Assembly: GCF_000177535.2 (NCBI RefSeq) | Contig: NC_015673.1 | Span: 2,232,001 to 2,296,000 of the forward strand | Origin: Corynebacterium resistens DSM 45100 | GTDB lineage: Bacteria > Actinomycetota > Actinomycetes > Mycobacteriales > Mycobacteriaceae | Length of the DNA: 64,000 bases | Direction of reading: 5' to 3' | Part shown: positions 1 to 8,944 of the stretch, piece after piece | Position numbering within the stretch: position 1 is the stretch's first letter | Layout: each line of letters begins with the position of its first letter | The notes under the pieces: generated by a model | What the model was told of the DNA's origin: nothing | The model's database searches: none | What the model saw: the letters and a program-made list of their open reading frames with translations, nothing else | Program-made: the position numbers and the translations under genes

Positions 1-309
1 GTCCTTCCCGTTGCGCTTGGAGACGCGGATCTTCTTACCGTCTTCATCGAAGCGGTAGCCGATACGGGTCGGGTTGCCGTCGGAATCCACAACCATCACG
101 TTAGAAACGTGGATTGGGGCTTCCTGGGTCACGATGCCGCCGGATTCTGCGCCGCGCTCTGGAGCGGAGTTTGCAACGTGCTTCTTGATGCGGTTAACGC
201 CCTCTACGAGGACCTTGTCCAGCTTTGGGTAGGCCTCGATGACCTTGCCCTTAGCACCCTTGTCTGGGCCGGAAATCACCAGCACGGTATCGCCCTTACG
301 GATCTTCAT
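1..309 (-). CDS. rplX: 50S ribosomal protein L24 (3' end cut by window edge)
   Basis: Reading the minus strand from 309 gives [20 protein letters not shown], the KOW-type N-terminus of L24, an early-assembly protein of the large subunit. The frame stays open to base 1, giving 103 residues. Corynebacterial L24 is only about that long, so at most a few codons are missing. The start codon directly abuts the rplN stop (310-312), so the two are translationally coupled. This is the beginning of the spc ribosomal cluster, transcribed out of the window to the left. Confidence 0.95.
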   Translation of the reverse strand, partial: MKIRKGDTVLVISGPDKGAKGKVIEAYPKLDKVLVEGVNRIKKHVANSAPERGAESGGIVTQEAPIHVSNVMVVDSDGNPTRIGYRFDEDGKKIRVSKRNGKD

Positions 310-681
310 TTAGAGCACCTCCGGAGCGAGAGAAATGATCTTCATGAACTTCTTGTCACGAAGCTCGCGAGCCACTGGGCCAAAAATACGGGTACCACGT
401 GGATCGTTGTCGTTGGACTTGATGATGACAGCTGCGTTCTCATCGAAAGCAATGTAGGAGCCGTCTGGACGACGGGTTTCCTTCTTCGCACGAACGATGA
501 CGGCCTTAACAATTTCGCCTGCCTTGACGGTGCCACCTGGGGTTGCTTCCTTAACGGTTGCAACGACGACGTCACCGATACCAGCGGAGCGTCGAACAGA
601 GCCTCCGAGCACGCGGATGACCAGGATTTCCCGGGCACCGGTGTTATCGGCAACTCGCAGACGCGATTCTTGCTGAATCAC
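310..681 (-). CDS. rplN: 50S ribosomal protein L14
   Basis: A 123-residue protein of full L14 length beginning [20 protein letters not shown], a signature of L14, which sits at the subunit interface of the 50S subunit. The start is GTG (679-681) with an AAGGAGA ribosome-binding site about 6 nt upstream. It is the first gene of the spc cluster; rplX follows with no spacing. The upstream 530 nt are non-coding on this strand and must carry the promoter. Confidence 0.97.
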   Translation of the reverse strand: MIQQESRLRVADNTGAREILVIRVLGGSVRRSAGIGDVVVATVKEATPGGTVKAGEIVKAVIVRAKKETRRPDGSYIAFDENAAVIIKSNDNDPRGTRIFGPVARELRDKKFMKIISLAPEVL

Positions 682-1218
682 TATGAGTCTCCTTGATTGA
701 CCTAGTTAATGTTCACGTGCGTGGGATTACCGACCCTCGCGCACACGGTCCGTTGACCTGCTATCACCGGTAAGGTCACACCTTTAAGCTTCGCTAGAGG
801 CTCCCCTTACCGCGACACTCTCGCAGGCAACCTACGTATTATTCCACGCCCTACTTCACGTATCCAAATCGCGATTGCGTCGCTAGTACACCACCAAGCA
901 ACATGCCCGACTTTAACCTTTTGTTAAGCTAACGGGGGTAATTCAGCCACCCCTTCTCTTAATCTCTTTATTTATCGACGCCGAAATGCCCGCGCTCACG
1001 CATAACCGCAGGCAGCTAGTGTTGTATGAGAAGTAGTTCTGTATTCATGAACAGTGGGTGCACGACTCTACTGCACCAATAGACCAGTCCCGAGCCAGAG
1101 AATTTTCATCTGGGGTGCTGTGAAATGCCAGCTTTCGTGTTAGATTAGCCCACGTACGAAGGCCGGGGTCCACTGAAACTCCGAGCCGCCACGAATCACC
1201 TACTTCAGAGGATTGATT
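682..1218. promoter_or_regulatory. divergent intergenic region between rplN and a small secreted-protein gene
   Basis: This 537-nt stretch has no convincing coding frame. It must hold the rplN promoter (minus strand) and the promoter of the small gene at 1219 (plus strand). On the minus strand an AATAATAC box near 833-840 is a possible -10. On the plus strand TAGATT at 1141-1146 is a possible -10, about 75 nt upstream of the start codon. Neither has a strong -35, so the assignments are tentative. Confidence 0.35.
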
Positions 1219-1551
1219 ATGAAGAAGACCATCCTGGCTCTGGCCACCGCTTCCACCGTTGCTCTCGCCGGCACCTCCGTTGCTGTTGCTGAGGAAACCC
1301 AGGGCAACAACACTTCCGCTTCCCAGACCTCCCCAAACTCCAGCACTGCTGACTCCAAGGGTTCCAACGAGCTCTTCGGCTGGCACGATGAAGAATGGAC
1401 GGATGCTGACGGCAAGACGCAGAAGCCCACGACCATCGTAAAGAAGATCACCGACATCGGAGCTCTCTTCGGCGTAATCGTCACCATCGTTGGTGGCATC
1501 GCTACCCTGGCTGCAAACTTCCAGAAGATCGCTGACTCCTTCAAGAAGTAA
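1219..1551 (+). CDS. small secreted protein of unknown function
   Basis: A 110-residue protein. Residues 1-25 form a clear Sec signal peptide (MKKTILALATASTVALAGTS, then an AVA-type cleavage site before EE). The mature part has a Ser/Thr/Asn-rich linker, a WHDEEW segment, and a C-terminal hydrophobic or amphipathic helix (about residues 72-105) ending in Lys-Lys. I chose ATG 1219 because AGAGG lies 7 nt upstream; an in-frame TTG at 1213 is the alternative. It is followed by its own terminator and runs opposite to the ribosomal clusters on both sides. Corynebacteria are known to carry small secreted-protein genes at this S10/spc junction. The size and helix recall small corynebacterial envelope proteins, but no function can be assigned. 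Confidence 0.8.
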   Translation: MKKTILALATASTVALAGTSVAVAEETQGNNTSASQTSPNSSTADSKGSNELFGWHDEEWTDADGKTQKPTTIVKKITDIGALFGVIVTIVGGIATLAANFQKIADSFKK

Positions 1552-1616
1552 GCAATCCGCCGGCTATTCGTGGCCGGCTAACACCGTTCCCACCGGGTAT
1601 CGGTGCTGAAATTTAG

Positions 1617-1655
1617 AACCCGTTAGGTGCAAATTATTGCCCTAACGGGTTTTTG
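1617..1655 (+). terminator. intrinsic terminator of the small secreted-protein gene
   Basis: AACCCGTTAGG (1617-1627) pairs perfectly with CCTAACGGGTT (1641-1651) across a 13-nt loop, followed by a T-run. It lies 65 nt after the stop codon. Confidence 0.85.
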
Positions 1656-1732
1656 CATGTCCGAAAGACCTAGCTTGACAAGCAAAGTGGGTCGGCCCGG
1701 GGTGGCGTCGAACCAAAAAGAGTAAACAAGAA

Positions 1733-1775
1733 GCCGGTGCCCACCGAAACAACATTTGTCTCAGTGAGCACCGGC
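1733..1775 (-). terminator. terminator of the S10 cluster (after rpsQ)
   Basis: GCCGGTGC (1733-1740) pairs with GCACCGGC (1768-1775), extended by CAC/GTG pairs. On the minus strand it is followed by T-rich sequence (TTCTTGTTTACTC, then a T-run). It lies about 105 nt beyond the rpsQ stop. The rest of 1552-1881 holds no gene; a copy of the GTGGCGTCGA word lies at 1702-1711. Confidence 0.7.
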
Positions 1776-1881
1776 CTCAAGTTGCTAGTGCGTGATGGCC
1801 CCTACCTGTCGCAGGTCAGCCAAAAGGACTGGCTGAGCGAAGGGCGAAGACCATCGGAGCAAGATCCCCCGAGGGGAAGGC

Positions 1882-2160
1882 TTAACGAGCCTTCTCCAGG
1901 ACCTCGACGAGGCGGAAGTGCTTCGTCTTGGACAGTGGGCGGGTCTCCTCGATCAACACGCGGTCGCCAACACCAGCGGTGTCGTTCTCGTCGTGAACCT
2001 TCACGCGAGAGTTGGTGCGCATGATCTTGCCGTACAGGGCGTGCTGCTTACGGTCCTCGAGCTCAACGACGATGGTCTTGCTCATCTTGACGGACACAAC
2101 GTAGCCCACGCGATTCTTACGTGCGCCCTTTTCCTTCTTAGTCAAGGTTGCCTCACTCAT
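1882..2160 (-). CDS. rpsQ: 30S ribosomal protein S17
   Basis: A 92-residue S17, a primary 16S rRNA binder of the small subunit. The core contains [18 protein letters not shown] and the conserved basic segment around KHFRLVEV. The ATG (2158-2160) overlaps the rpmC stop by 4 nt. It is the last gene of the S10 cluster here. Confidence 0.97.
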   Translation of the reverse strand: MSEATLTKKEKGARKNRVGYVVSVKMSKTIVVELEDRKQHALYGKIMRTNSRVKVHDENDTAGVGDRVLIEETRPLSKTKHFRLVEVLEKAR

Positions 2161-2390
2161 GCTGCGTCACCACCTGGGTTGGTAGACAGCCCGAGCTCGC
2201 GCTCGCGCAGAACGGTGTAGATGCGGGCGATGTCACGCTTAACTACACCCAAACGACGGTTGTTGGAAAGCTGGCCGGTCGCAGCCTGGAAGCGAAGGTT
2301 GAATAGCTCTTCCTTCGACTCACGCAGGCGGGTGGTCAGCTCTTCGTTGGTGAGCTCACGGAGCTCAGATGCCGGAATTCCGGTAGCCAT
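2157..2390 (-). CDS. rpmC: 50S ribosomal protein L29
   Basis: A 77-residue L29 ([18 protein letters not shown]...), found beside the peptide exit tunnel. The frame is open further upstream, but ATG 2388-2390 gives the family length and overlaps the rplP stop by one base. The C-terminal tail carries a Gly/Ala extension usual in actinobacteria. Confidence 0.96.
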   Translation of the reverse strand: MATGIPASELRELTNEELTTRLRESKEELFNLRFQAATGQLSNNRRLGVVKRDIARIYTVLRERELGLSTNPGGDAA

Positions 2391-2806
2391 TAGAACTGAT
2401 CCTCCTTCTTTACGATACGAACCTTGCAAGGCAGCTTGTTGCCAGCGCGGCGCAGGGCCTCGAGAGCTACTTCCTCATTGGGGTAGGACATCTCGAACAG
2501 GATGCGACCTGGCTTGACGTTAGCAACCCACTTCTCCACTGGGCCCTTACCGGAACCCATACGTACACCGAGTGGCTTCTGGGTCAGTGGGCGGTCAGGG
2601 AAGATGTTGATCCATACCTTGCCACCACGCTTGACGTGGCGGTTAATGGCAATACGAGCGGACTCGATCTGACGGTTGGTGATGTACGTCGGCTCAAGGG
2701 CCTGCAGGCCGTAATCGCCGAACGTCACGCGGTTGCCGCCCTTGGACACGCCGCTACGGGTTGGGCGGTGCTGGCGACGGAACTTAACGCGCTTAGGGAT
2801 AAGCAT
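2390..2806 (-). CDS. rplP: 50S ribosomal protein L16
   Basis: A 138-residue L16 with the characteristic start [15 protein letters not shown] and the Arg/Gly-rich loop ([15 protein letters not shown]). It contacts the A-site tRNA region of the 50S subunit. It lies 5 nt after rpsC and overlaps rpmC by one base. Confidence 0.97.
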   Translation of the reverse strand: MLIPKRVKFRRQHRPTRSGVSKGGNRVTFGDYGLQALEPTYITNRQIESARIAINRHVKRGGKVWINIFPDRPLTQKPLGVRMGSGKGPVEKWVANVKPGRILFEMSYPNEEVALEALRRAGNKLPCKVRIVKKEDQF

Positions 2807-2811
2807 GTGCT

Positions 2812-3555
2812 TTAACCCTCCTGCTTCTTCTCGGCGCGCTGGCGACGAGCACCACCGCGGCGTGGACGCTCACGGCGACCGCCACGTGGGCGATCGTCGC
2901 GTGCGTTCATCAGGGACTCACGACGGCCACCGACAACGTCACCCTTGTAGATCCACACCTTGACGCCGATGCGTCCGAAGGTGGTGTGAGCTTCGTAGGT
3001 GCCGTAATCGATTTCGGCGCGCAGGGTGTGCAGTGGAACGCGACCCTCGTGGTAGCGCTCGGTGCGACCCATTTCTGCGCCGCCGAGGCGGCCGGAACAT
3101 ACGACCTTGATGCCCTTGACCTGAGGCTGGCGCATTGCGCCCTGGATAGCCTTGCGCATCGCGCGACGGAAAGCCACGCGGTTGGTCAGCTGCTCAGCGA
3201 TGGACTGGGCCACCAGCTGTGCATTGGCGTCGATGTTCTTAACTTCAAGAATGTTCAGCTGAACCTGCTTGCCGGTGAGCTTCTCGAGCTGACCGCGGAT
3301 GCGGTCTGCCTCGGAACCACGACGACCGATCACGATGCCCGGACGGGCGGTGTGGATGTCCACGCGGACACGGTCGTGGGTGCGCTCGATGACAACGTCG
3401 GCGATGCCGGCGCGGTCAAGACCCTTGGACAGGAAGTCGCGGATCTTGATGTCCTCGGCGAGGTAGTCAGCGTACTGCTTGTCGGCGTACCAGCGGGAGC
3501 GCCACTCGGAAGTGATACCCAGCCGGAGGCCGTGGGGGTGGATTTTCTGGCCCAC
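2812..3555 (-). CDS. rpsC: 30S ribosomal protein S3
   Basis: A 247-residue S3 ([20 protein letters not shown]...), with KH domain residues [16 protein letters not shown] around position 80 and a basic C-terminal tail typical of actinobacteria. It forms part of the mRNA entry tunnel. It overlaps rplV by one base (TAATG arrangement). Confidence 0.97.
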   Translation of the reverse strand: MGQKIHPHGLRLGITSEWRSRWYADKQYADYLAEDIKIRDFLSKGLDRAGIADVVIERTHDRVRVDIHTARPGIVIGRRGSEADRIRGQLEKLTGKQVQLNILEVKNIDANAQLVAQSIAEQLTNRVAFRRAMRKAIQGAMRQPQVKGIKVVCSGRLGGAEMGRTERYHEGRVPLHTLRAEIDYGTYEAHTTFGRIGVKVWIYKGDVVGGRRESLMNARDDRPRGGRRERPRRGGARRQRAEKKQEG

Positions 3556-3917
3556 TACTGAGCACTTCCCTTCTGGCTCTCGACGACCACGGTGATGTGG
3601 CTAGTGCGCTTACGGACGTGGAAGGCACGGCCCTGTGCGCGCGGACGGAAACGGCGCATGGTTGGTCCCTCGTCAGCATAAGCCTCGGAGATAACCAGGG
3701 AGCGACGGTCCAGACCGTAGTTGTTCTCTGCGTTAGCTGCTGCGGATGCAACAACCTTGTAAACCGGCTCGGAAGCAGCCTGTGGAGCGTACTTCAGGAT
3801 AGCCAGCGCGTCGTCAACGGACTTGCCGCGGACCAGATCGATCACGCGACGAGCCTTCATTGGGGTGACGCGAACGAAACGCGCGGTAGCGCGTGCGGAA
3901 TTCACGGTGTCAGTCAT
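3555..3917 (-). CDS. rplV: 50S ribosomal protein L22
   Basis: A 120-residue L22 with the motif [20 protein letters not shown] and the tunnel-lining hairpin loop [13 protein letters not shown]. No insertion or deletion is visible in the loop. It follows rpsS after 2 nt. Confidence 0.97.
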   Translation of the reverse strand: MTDTVNSARATARFVRVTPMKARRVIDLVRGKSVDDALAILKYAPQAASEPVYKVVASAAANAENNYGLDRRSLVISEAYADEGPTMRRFRPRAQGRAFHVRKRTSHITVVVESQKGSAQ

Positions 3918-3919
3918 GA

Positions 3920-4198
3920 TTATCGACGACCCTTCTTGTCGTCCTTCACGTGACCCTTAAAGGTCTTCGTGGGGGCGAACTCGCCTAGCTTGTGTCCGAC
4001 CATGGAATCATCGATGAACACTGGCACGTGCTTGCGACCGTCGTGGACGGCGAAAGTGTGACCAATGAAATCAGGCAGAATGGTCGAGCGACGGGACCAG
4101 GTCTTGATGACCTGCTTGGTGCCCTTTTCGTTCTGAGCGTCCACCTTCGCGAGGAGGTGTTCGTCGACGAATGGGCCCTTCTTGAGGCTACGTGGCAT
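3920..4198 (-). CDS. rpsS: 30S ribosomal protein S19
   Basis: A 92-residue S19 beginning [16 protein letters not shown], the family signature; it sits in the head of the small subunit with S13. An AGGAGG-type ribosome-binding site precedes the ATG in the 16-nt spacer from rplB. Confidence 0.97.
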   Translation of the reverse strand: MPRSLKKGPFVDEHLLAKVDAQNEKGTKQVIKTWSRRSTILPDFIGHTFAVHDGRKHVPVFIDDSMVGHKLGEFAPTKTFKGHVKDDKKGRR

Positions 4199-4214
4199 TC
4201 TCTACTACCTCCTC

Positions 4215-5057
4215 TTAGCGCTTCTTGTTCTTGTTGGTGCGACGACGGCGAACGATCATCTTGTCGCTTGGACGGTTTGGCTTGCGGGTGCGGCCTTCCT
4301 TCTGGCCCCATGGGGACACAGGGTGACGACCACCAGAGGTACGACCCTCACCACCACCGTGTGGGTGATCAACTGGGTTCATCACAACACCACGGACGGT
4401 TGGGCGCCAGCCCTTCCAGCGCATACGGCCGGCCTTACCCCAGCGGATGTTGATCTGCTCCTGGTTGCCAACCTCGCCGACGGTAGCGCGGCAGCGGATG
4501 TCAACACGGCGGATCTCAGAAGAAGGCATACGCAGAACTGCGTACTTGCCTTCCTTACCCAACAGCTGGATGGAGGCACCAGCGGAACGGGCCATCTTAG
4601 CGCCGCCACCTGGCTTCAGCTCCACAGCGTGGATAACGGTACCGGCTGGGATGTTACGCAGTGGAAGGTTGTTGCCAACCTTGATGTCTGCGTTTGGTCC
4701 GGACTCGAGGATGGTGCCCTGCTTCAGGCCACGAGGAGCGATGATGTAGCGCTTCTCGCCATCAAAGTAGTGCAGCAGAGCGATGTTTGCGGTGCGGTTT
4801 GGGTCGTACTCGATGTGAGCGACCTTAGCCAATACGCCGTCCTTGTCGTTACGACGGAAGTCGATAACGCGGTAACGACGCTTGTGGCCACCGCCCTTGT
4901 GACGGGTGGTGATGTGGCCGTGAACGTTACGGCCGCCGGTCTTCGACAGCGGGCGCAGCAGAGACTTCTCAGGAGTCGAACGGGTGATCTCGTTGAACTC
5001 GGAGACAGAACTCTGGCGGCGACCCGGCGTAGTCGGCTTGTACTTACGAATAGCCAT
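4215..5057 (-). CDS. rplB: 50S ribosomal protein L2
   Basis: A 280-residue L2 of full length ([14 protein letters not shown]...), with the [20 protein letters not shown] segment and the C-terminal motif [14 protein letters not shown], whose His is near the peptidyl-transferase centre. It is an internal gene of the S10 cluster. Confidence 0.98.
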   Translation of the reverse strand: MAIRKYKPTTPGRRQSSVSEFNEITRSTPEKSLLRPLSKTGGRNVHGHITTRHKGGGHKRRYRVIDFRRNDKDGVLAKVAHIEYDPNRTANIALLHYFDGEKRYIIAPRGLKQGTILESGPNADIKVGNNLPLRNIPAGTVIHAVELKPGGGAKMARSAGASIQLLGKEGKYAVLRMPSSEIRRVDIRCRATVGEVGNQEQINIRWGKAGRMRWKGWRPTVRGVVMNPVDHPHGGGEGRTSGGRHPVSPWGQKEGRTRKPNRPSDKMIVRRRRTNKNKKR

Positions 5058-5095
5058 ACTTTTGCTTCCTCTTTACCTTTCGGTCTCTCCTGCCC

Positions 5096-5401
5096 TTAGG
5101 CAGCAGAACCACCGAAGATGTCGATCGGATCGCTGCCGGCGACCAGTGTCACCATGGCGCGCTTGGTTGCCTTGCGACGGCCGTAGCCGGTGCGGGTGCG
5201 CTTACGCTTGCCCTCGCGGTTGAGGGTGTTCACGCTTGCAACCTTGACGCCAAAGATCTGCTCGACGGCAATCTTAATCTGGGTCTTGTTGGATGCTGGG
5301 TTAACCAGGAACGTGTAAACGTTCTGCTCCATCAGGCCGTAGGACTTCTCAGACACTACTGGGGCCAGGATGATGTCACGTGGGTCTGCGACGGTGCTCA
5401 C
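5096..5401 (-). CDS. rplW: 50S ribosomal protein L23
   Basis: A 101-residue L23 ([20 protein letters not shown]), the docking site for trigger factor and SRP at the tunnel exit. The start overlaps the rplD stop by 4 nt. Confidence 0.97.
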   Translation of the reverse strand: MSTVADPRDIILAPVVSEKSYGLMEQNVYTFLVNPASNKTQIKIAVEQIFGVKVASVNTLNREGKRKRTRTGYGRRKATKRAMVTLVAGSDPIDIFGGSAA

Positions 5402-6051
5402 TTTGCCTCCTCCTTGGTGTTCTGAGCGGCGTTGATGAACGCGTTCAATGCCTCCACGGAGAACACAACGTCGTCCGCATTGAGAACGTCGTAAGTGTTC
5501 AGCTGGTCGCTAACCAGGGTGTGGACGTTTGGCAAGTTACGCACGGACTTGCGGGAGTTAATATCCTCACGACCGAGAACCACGAGTACAGACTTGCGGT
5601 CGGTCAGGCGCTCCAAGAAGCCGCGAGCGGACTTGGTGGATGGGGTCTGGCCTGGGACCAGATCCTCAACCACGTGGATGCGTGCGTGGCGTGCGCGATC
5701 GGTGAGCGCGCCGCGCAGTGCAGCAGCCTTCATCTTCTTTGGAGTGCGCTGGGAGTAGTCGCGTGGCTGTGGGCCGTGAACCGTGCCACCACCGGTGAAG
5801 TGTGGAGCGCGGATGGAGCCCTGACGAGCACGGCCGGTGCCCTTCTGGCGCCATGGCTTACGGCCACCGCCGCGAACGTCGCCGCGGGCCTTGGTGGCGT
5901 GGGTTCCCTGACGCTTAGCTGCGAGCTGAGCGGTAACCACCTGGTGCATCAGTGCAACGCTGACCTCAGCGTCGAAGATGGAAGCAGGCAGCTCTACAGA
6001 GCCGTTGGTCTTACCGTCAGCGGTGTGGACATCAAGCTTTAGATTGCTCAT
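5398..6051 (-). CDS. rplD: 50S ribosomal protein L4
   Basis: A 217-residue L4 with the tunnel loop around [19 protein letters not shown]. In many bacteria L4 represses its own S10 mRNA; no leader structure was identified here to show this. It overlaps rplC and rplW by 4 nt each. Confidence 0.97.
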   Translation of the reverse strand: MSNLKLDVHTADGKTNGSVELPASIFDAEVSVALMHQVVTAQLAAKRQGTHATKARGDVRGGGRKPWRQKGTGRARQGSIRAPHFTGGGTVHGPQPRDYSQRTPKKMKAAALRGALTDRARHARIHVVEDLVPGQTPSTKSARGFLERLTDRKSVLVVLGREDINSRKSVRNLPNVHTLVSDQLNTYDVLNADDVVFSVEALNAFINAAQNTKEEAK

Positions 6052-6704
6052 GCGTGTGCACCGCCCTTCACTGCGGTCTTCACAACGACGATGCCGCCGT
6101 TGTTACCTGGTACTGCGCCCTTGACGAGCAGCAGGTTGGACTCAGCATCAACCTTGGCAACCTTCAGGTTCTGCAGGGTAACGCGATCGCTACCCATGCG
6201 ACCTGCCATGCGCTTGCCCTTAAAGATGCGACCTGGGGTAGCGCAGGCACCGATGCCACCGACGCGACGGTGTGCAGCCTGGTTACCGTGGGAAGCACCC
6301 TGACCAGCGAAGCCGTGGCGCTTCATCGCGCCGGCGTAGCCGTGGCCCTTGGTGATGCCGGTTACGTCAACGAACTTCACGTCGTTGAAGATCTCTACGG
6401 TGACGTCCTGGCCAACCTCGTATGCGGAAGCATCCTCAACGCGGATTTCCGTTACGTGGCGGCGAGGGGTCACGCCAGCCTTCTTGAAGTGACCAGCAGC
6501 AGGCTTGTTCACCTTGCGTGGGTCGATTTCGCCGAAGGCGATCTGGACGGCCTCGTAGCCGTCGGTTTCCTTGGTGCGCACCTGGGTGACGACACATGGC
6601 CCAGCTTCAACGACAGTAACCGGAACAACCCGGTTTTCATCGTCAAAGATCTGGGTCATGCCGAGCTTCTTGCCCAGGATGCCCTTGATCTCAATATCAC
6701 TCAT
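6048..6704 (-). CDS. rplC: 50S ribosomal protein L3
   Basis: A 218-residue L3 ([20 protein letters not shown]), with the central extension [20 protein letters not shown] that reaches the peptidyl-transferase centre. It follows rpsJ after 42 nt and overlaps rplD by 4 nt. Confidence 0.97.
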   Translation of the reverse strand: MSDIEIKGILGKKLGMTQIFDDENRVVPVTVVEAGPCVVTQVRTKETDGYEAVQIAFGEIDPRKVNKPAAGHFKKAGVTPRRHVTEIRVEDASAYEVGQDVTVEIFNDVKFVDVTGITKGHGYAGAMKRHGFAGQGASHGNQAAHRRVGGIGACATPGRIFKGKRMAGRMGSDRVTLQNLKVAKVDAESNLLLVKGAVPGNNGGIVVVKTAVKGGAHA

Positions 6705-6746
6705 AATTTTTCTCCGCTGCCTTCAGTGTCAGACTGTTGTCCTGGC

Positions 6747-7052
6747 CTACTGAATGTTGACGTCGACGCTGGCCGGAAGGTCGATGCGCATGAGGGCATC
6801 AACGGTCTTCGGGGTTGGGTCGAGAATGTCGATCAGACGCTTGTGCGTACGCATCTCGAAGTGCTCGCGCGAGTCCTTGTACTTGTGCGGCGAACGGATG
6901 ACGCAGTAAACGTTCTTTTCAGTTGGCAAAGGCACCGGGCCGACGACACGAGCGCCGGTACGGGTGACCGTTTCAACGATCTTCTTGGCAGAAGCGTCGA
7001 TTGCCTCGTGATCATAGGCCTTCAGCCTGATGCGGATCTTTTGTCCCGCCAC
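6747..7052 (-). CDS. rpsJ: 30S ribosomal protein S10 (NusE)
   Basis: A 101-residue S10 ([18 protein letters not shown]...), a small-subunit protein that also binds NusB and NusG in antitermination. The frame extends upstream, but GTG 7050-7052 gives the exact family length and is preceded by AGGAAGAGGA. It is the first gene of the S10 cluster. Confidence 0.96.
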   Translation of the reverse strand: MAGQKIRIRLKAYDHEAIDASAKKIVETVTRTGARVVGPVPLPTEKNVYCVIRSPHKYKDSREHFEMRTHKRLIDILDPTPKTVDALMRIDLPASVDVNIQ

Positions 7053-7864
7053 GCTTGTCCTCTTCCTAGCGCGCCCGTGGTGCTCCCTCTTGCGGAAGCC
7101 CATTGTTCGGGCTAACACGCCTTATGTCTTGTCTTAACGCTGTCCGGCCGTGGGGCCTGGTCCAGTCGCCAGTTCGCTTATGGTGTCTTACATTCTTCTG
7201 TTCACGCGCCGTCGTGATCGACATGGTGCGTGAACAAACACGAATTGCAGGTTTCACCTGGTGCCCACCTCCCCCACTGGGTAAGGCGTGTACCTCGCTT
7301 CGGAAGGGATCCATGCAAGCCACGGGTTAGATCGTTGCAGGGTGTTCCCTGTCTATGATGTGAGCCTTCTTCGGAGCCTTAGTTGTCTCCAGAAAAAGTC
7401 ACGGGACCCGTGGAGGTCCTTCGCTTACTGCCGCTGTTCATTTACCATGTCCCACTCCGGCACCCGCGGTGAGGCGTGTTGGCCTTTTCCGCGCAAAGTA
7501 CCGCACAGCAAAGCTGCCTCGCTTCTCGAATCCGCGAGGTCTTTACTGACGATGGATCATGCTCACTTCACCAGCGATAACTTCTCGACTCACATAACGC
7601 CATGTCGCTAACCGTTTTTACTTCAGCCAGCTTCCACGGCGAGGTTAAGCCTCATTCATCGTGTTAAAGCAACGTTCAGTATTCAACCACATTGCAGGCA
7701 CCTAATCCAAATCACTGTTCGTCTTCACCAACCCGGTTCGCAACTTACGCGACAACGCGCCCATGACCTTTTACCTTCCTCGTCCCCACGCAACTAGAAT
7801 CCCCACGTAGTTGAGATTCACAACGGATGACCCGAGGTGGCGTCGTCCGAAAGAAGGAGCCCAA
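7053..7864. promoter_or_regulatory. 812-nt divergent non-coding region between rpsJ and the sortase gene
   Basis: No frame here resembles a gene. It must carry the S10-cluster promoter and a long rpsJ leader (minus strand) and the sortase promoter (plus strand; TAGAAT at 7795-7800 is a plausible -10). A near copy of the GTGGCGTCGA word (last base T) lies at 7837-7846. I could not define the S10 promoter. Confidence 0.35.
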
Positions 7865-8794
7865 ATGAGCGACTACCGTTACCGCCGCCAGCGCGCTGGC
7901 GCGGGACCCCATAGAGCTCCTCGCCATGATGCAAGTCGCACGCGAAATAACACACCGAGGCGCACCTCGGATCGGCTTCGCCCGTCCGTAGCTCCATTGG
8001 GTGCTTTCGACGATCCTCCGGTAACCGATGCGCAAGATGAGGTTGCCCTGCGGCGACAACGTGAGGCTCGCTCATTTCCCGCAGATCGCCCACGTCACCG
8101 AAAACCAACCCCTCCCCTCCGGCGCCAACTTCAGCGCGCTAGGAAGCACTCCGGGCTGTTGGCTGCGACTGCCGCCATTATCGTCGCCCTACTCGCTTTA
8201 GCTTTTTGGCCTATTGATTCGACGCCCCCACCACCAGACGACCTCGAGGTCAATGAGGTACAGGCAGACCGCTCGCCAGTTATTGCACCCGCCGCCGCGA
8301 AGGAAATGGCCATCCCTTCTATTGGAGTTCGTGCCAAGTTCGAAGACGGTGCCTGCCGAGTGAAGGATGGGGCCATCAACCCTGAAACCATGGACTTGGC
8401 CTGCACTTACACCGCGAAGGATAAGCCGTACTCCCTGCCCGGAACCAACGCTCGAGACATCGTCGTTATTGCTGGCCACACCGGTGCTGGAGTTTCGGCA
8501 GTTTTTAACAAGCTTTATGACGGAGCCGCCGACCGCCACACAGTGAGCGTAGGCGACAAGCTCTACATTCGCACTGCTAGCTCCGGAGATAACTGGCTAG
8601 TCTATGCAGCTACAGATCTGCATAATCCAAGCAAAGAGGGCTTATCAAACGACTCCAGCATTTGGGGCAAGGGTGCTATGCCAGGGCGCCTGCTCACAAT
8701 TAGCTGTATCCAGCCCGCTAACCCACTTCAGGCAGCCGTTAAAAATGCAGTTATCGGCTGGAAGTATCAAGGCACCTCGTATTCGGCCGAATAG
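7865..8794 (+). CDS. class E/F-like sortase (transpeptidase)
   Basis: A 309-residue protein. Residues 1-95 are a basic, disordered cytoplasmic segment; about 97-116 form one membrane helix; 125-309 form the sortase domain. The catalytic His is in VIAGHTG (H205) and the Cys in LLTISC (C281). Sortases cleave an LPxTG-like signal and attach the protein to peptidoglycan. ATG 7865 was chosen because AAGAAGGAG lies 6 nt upstream; the frame is open to 7811. There is no Arg after Cys281, where the family's third catalytic residue normally falls; Lys293 is the nearest basic residue. Two extra Cys (164, 180) could form a disulfide. LAxTG-type substrates occur in the window at 15351-17042 and 40926-41873. 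Confidence 0.8.
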   Translation: MSDYRYRRQRAGAGPHRAPRHDASRTRNNTPRRTSDRLRPSVAPLGAFDDPPVTDAQDEVALRRQREARSFPADRPRHRKPTPPLRRQLQRARKHSGLLAATAAIIVALLALAFWPIDSTPPPPDDLEVNEVQADRSPVIAPAAAKEMAIPSIGVRAKFEDGACRVKDGAINPETMDLACTYTAKDKPYSLPGTNARDIVVIAGHTGAGVSAVFNKLYDGAADRHTVSVGDKLYIRTASSGDNWLVYAATDLHNPSKEGLSNDSSIWGKGAMPGRLLTISCIQPANPLQAAVKNAVIGWKYQGTSYSAE

Positions 8795-8833
8795 CAAAAC
8801 CTGAAACGTTTTTACGTCAACAACACACTTCAC

Positions 8834-8856
8834 ACCCCCGTCCGGGGGTCTTTTTG
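8834..8856 (+). terminator. terminator after the sortase gene
   Basis: ACCCCC pairs with GGGGGT across a 4-nt loop, followed by CTTTTT. It lies about 40 nt downstream of the stop codon. Confidence 0.75.
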
Positions 8857-8936
8857 ACAGTTGTCGCACATTTGCTGGTGACAGTTGTGATTTCTGTGAT
8901 AAATGTGATCGAAGTGAATGCCGACAAACAGAGTCG
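8857..8936 (+). promoter_or_regulatory. possible orphaned promoter of the LAQTG wall-protein gene
   Basis: A short AT-richer stretch between the sortase terminator and the IS, with a GATAAAT box at 8898-8904 that could be a -10; a good -35 is not evident. Rejoining the left flanks of the two IS copies places this segment directly upstream of the gene now at 40926-41873. It is probably that gene's original promoter region. Confidence 0.35.
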
Positions 8937-8944
8937 GGCATTAC
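8937..8944. repeat. split 8-bp target duplication, outer copy
   Basis: GGCATTAC abuts the left end of IS copy A and is the exact reverse complement of GTAATGCC (41905-41912), which abuts the left end of IS copy B. An ordinary insertion would show direct repeats on both sides of one IS. This arrangement indicates inversion between the two IS copies. Confidence 0.8.

Noticed and set aside
4182..5099. 305-codon plus-strand open frame over rplB
   Set aside because: Antisense shadow of L2.
6054..7115. 353-codon plus-strand open frame over rplC and rpsJ
   Set aside because: Exactly antisense to two certain ribosomal genes, with Leu/Val/Asp-rich composition typical of a shadow frame in GC-rich DNA.
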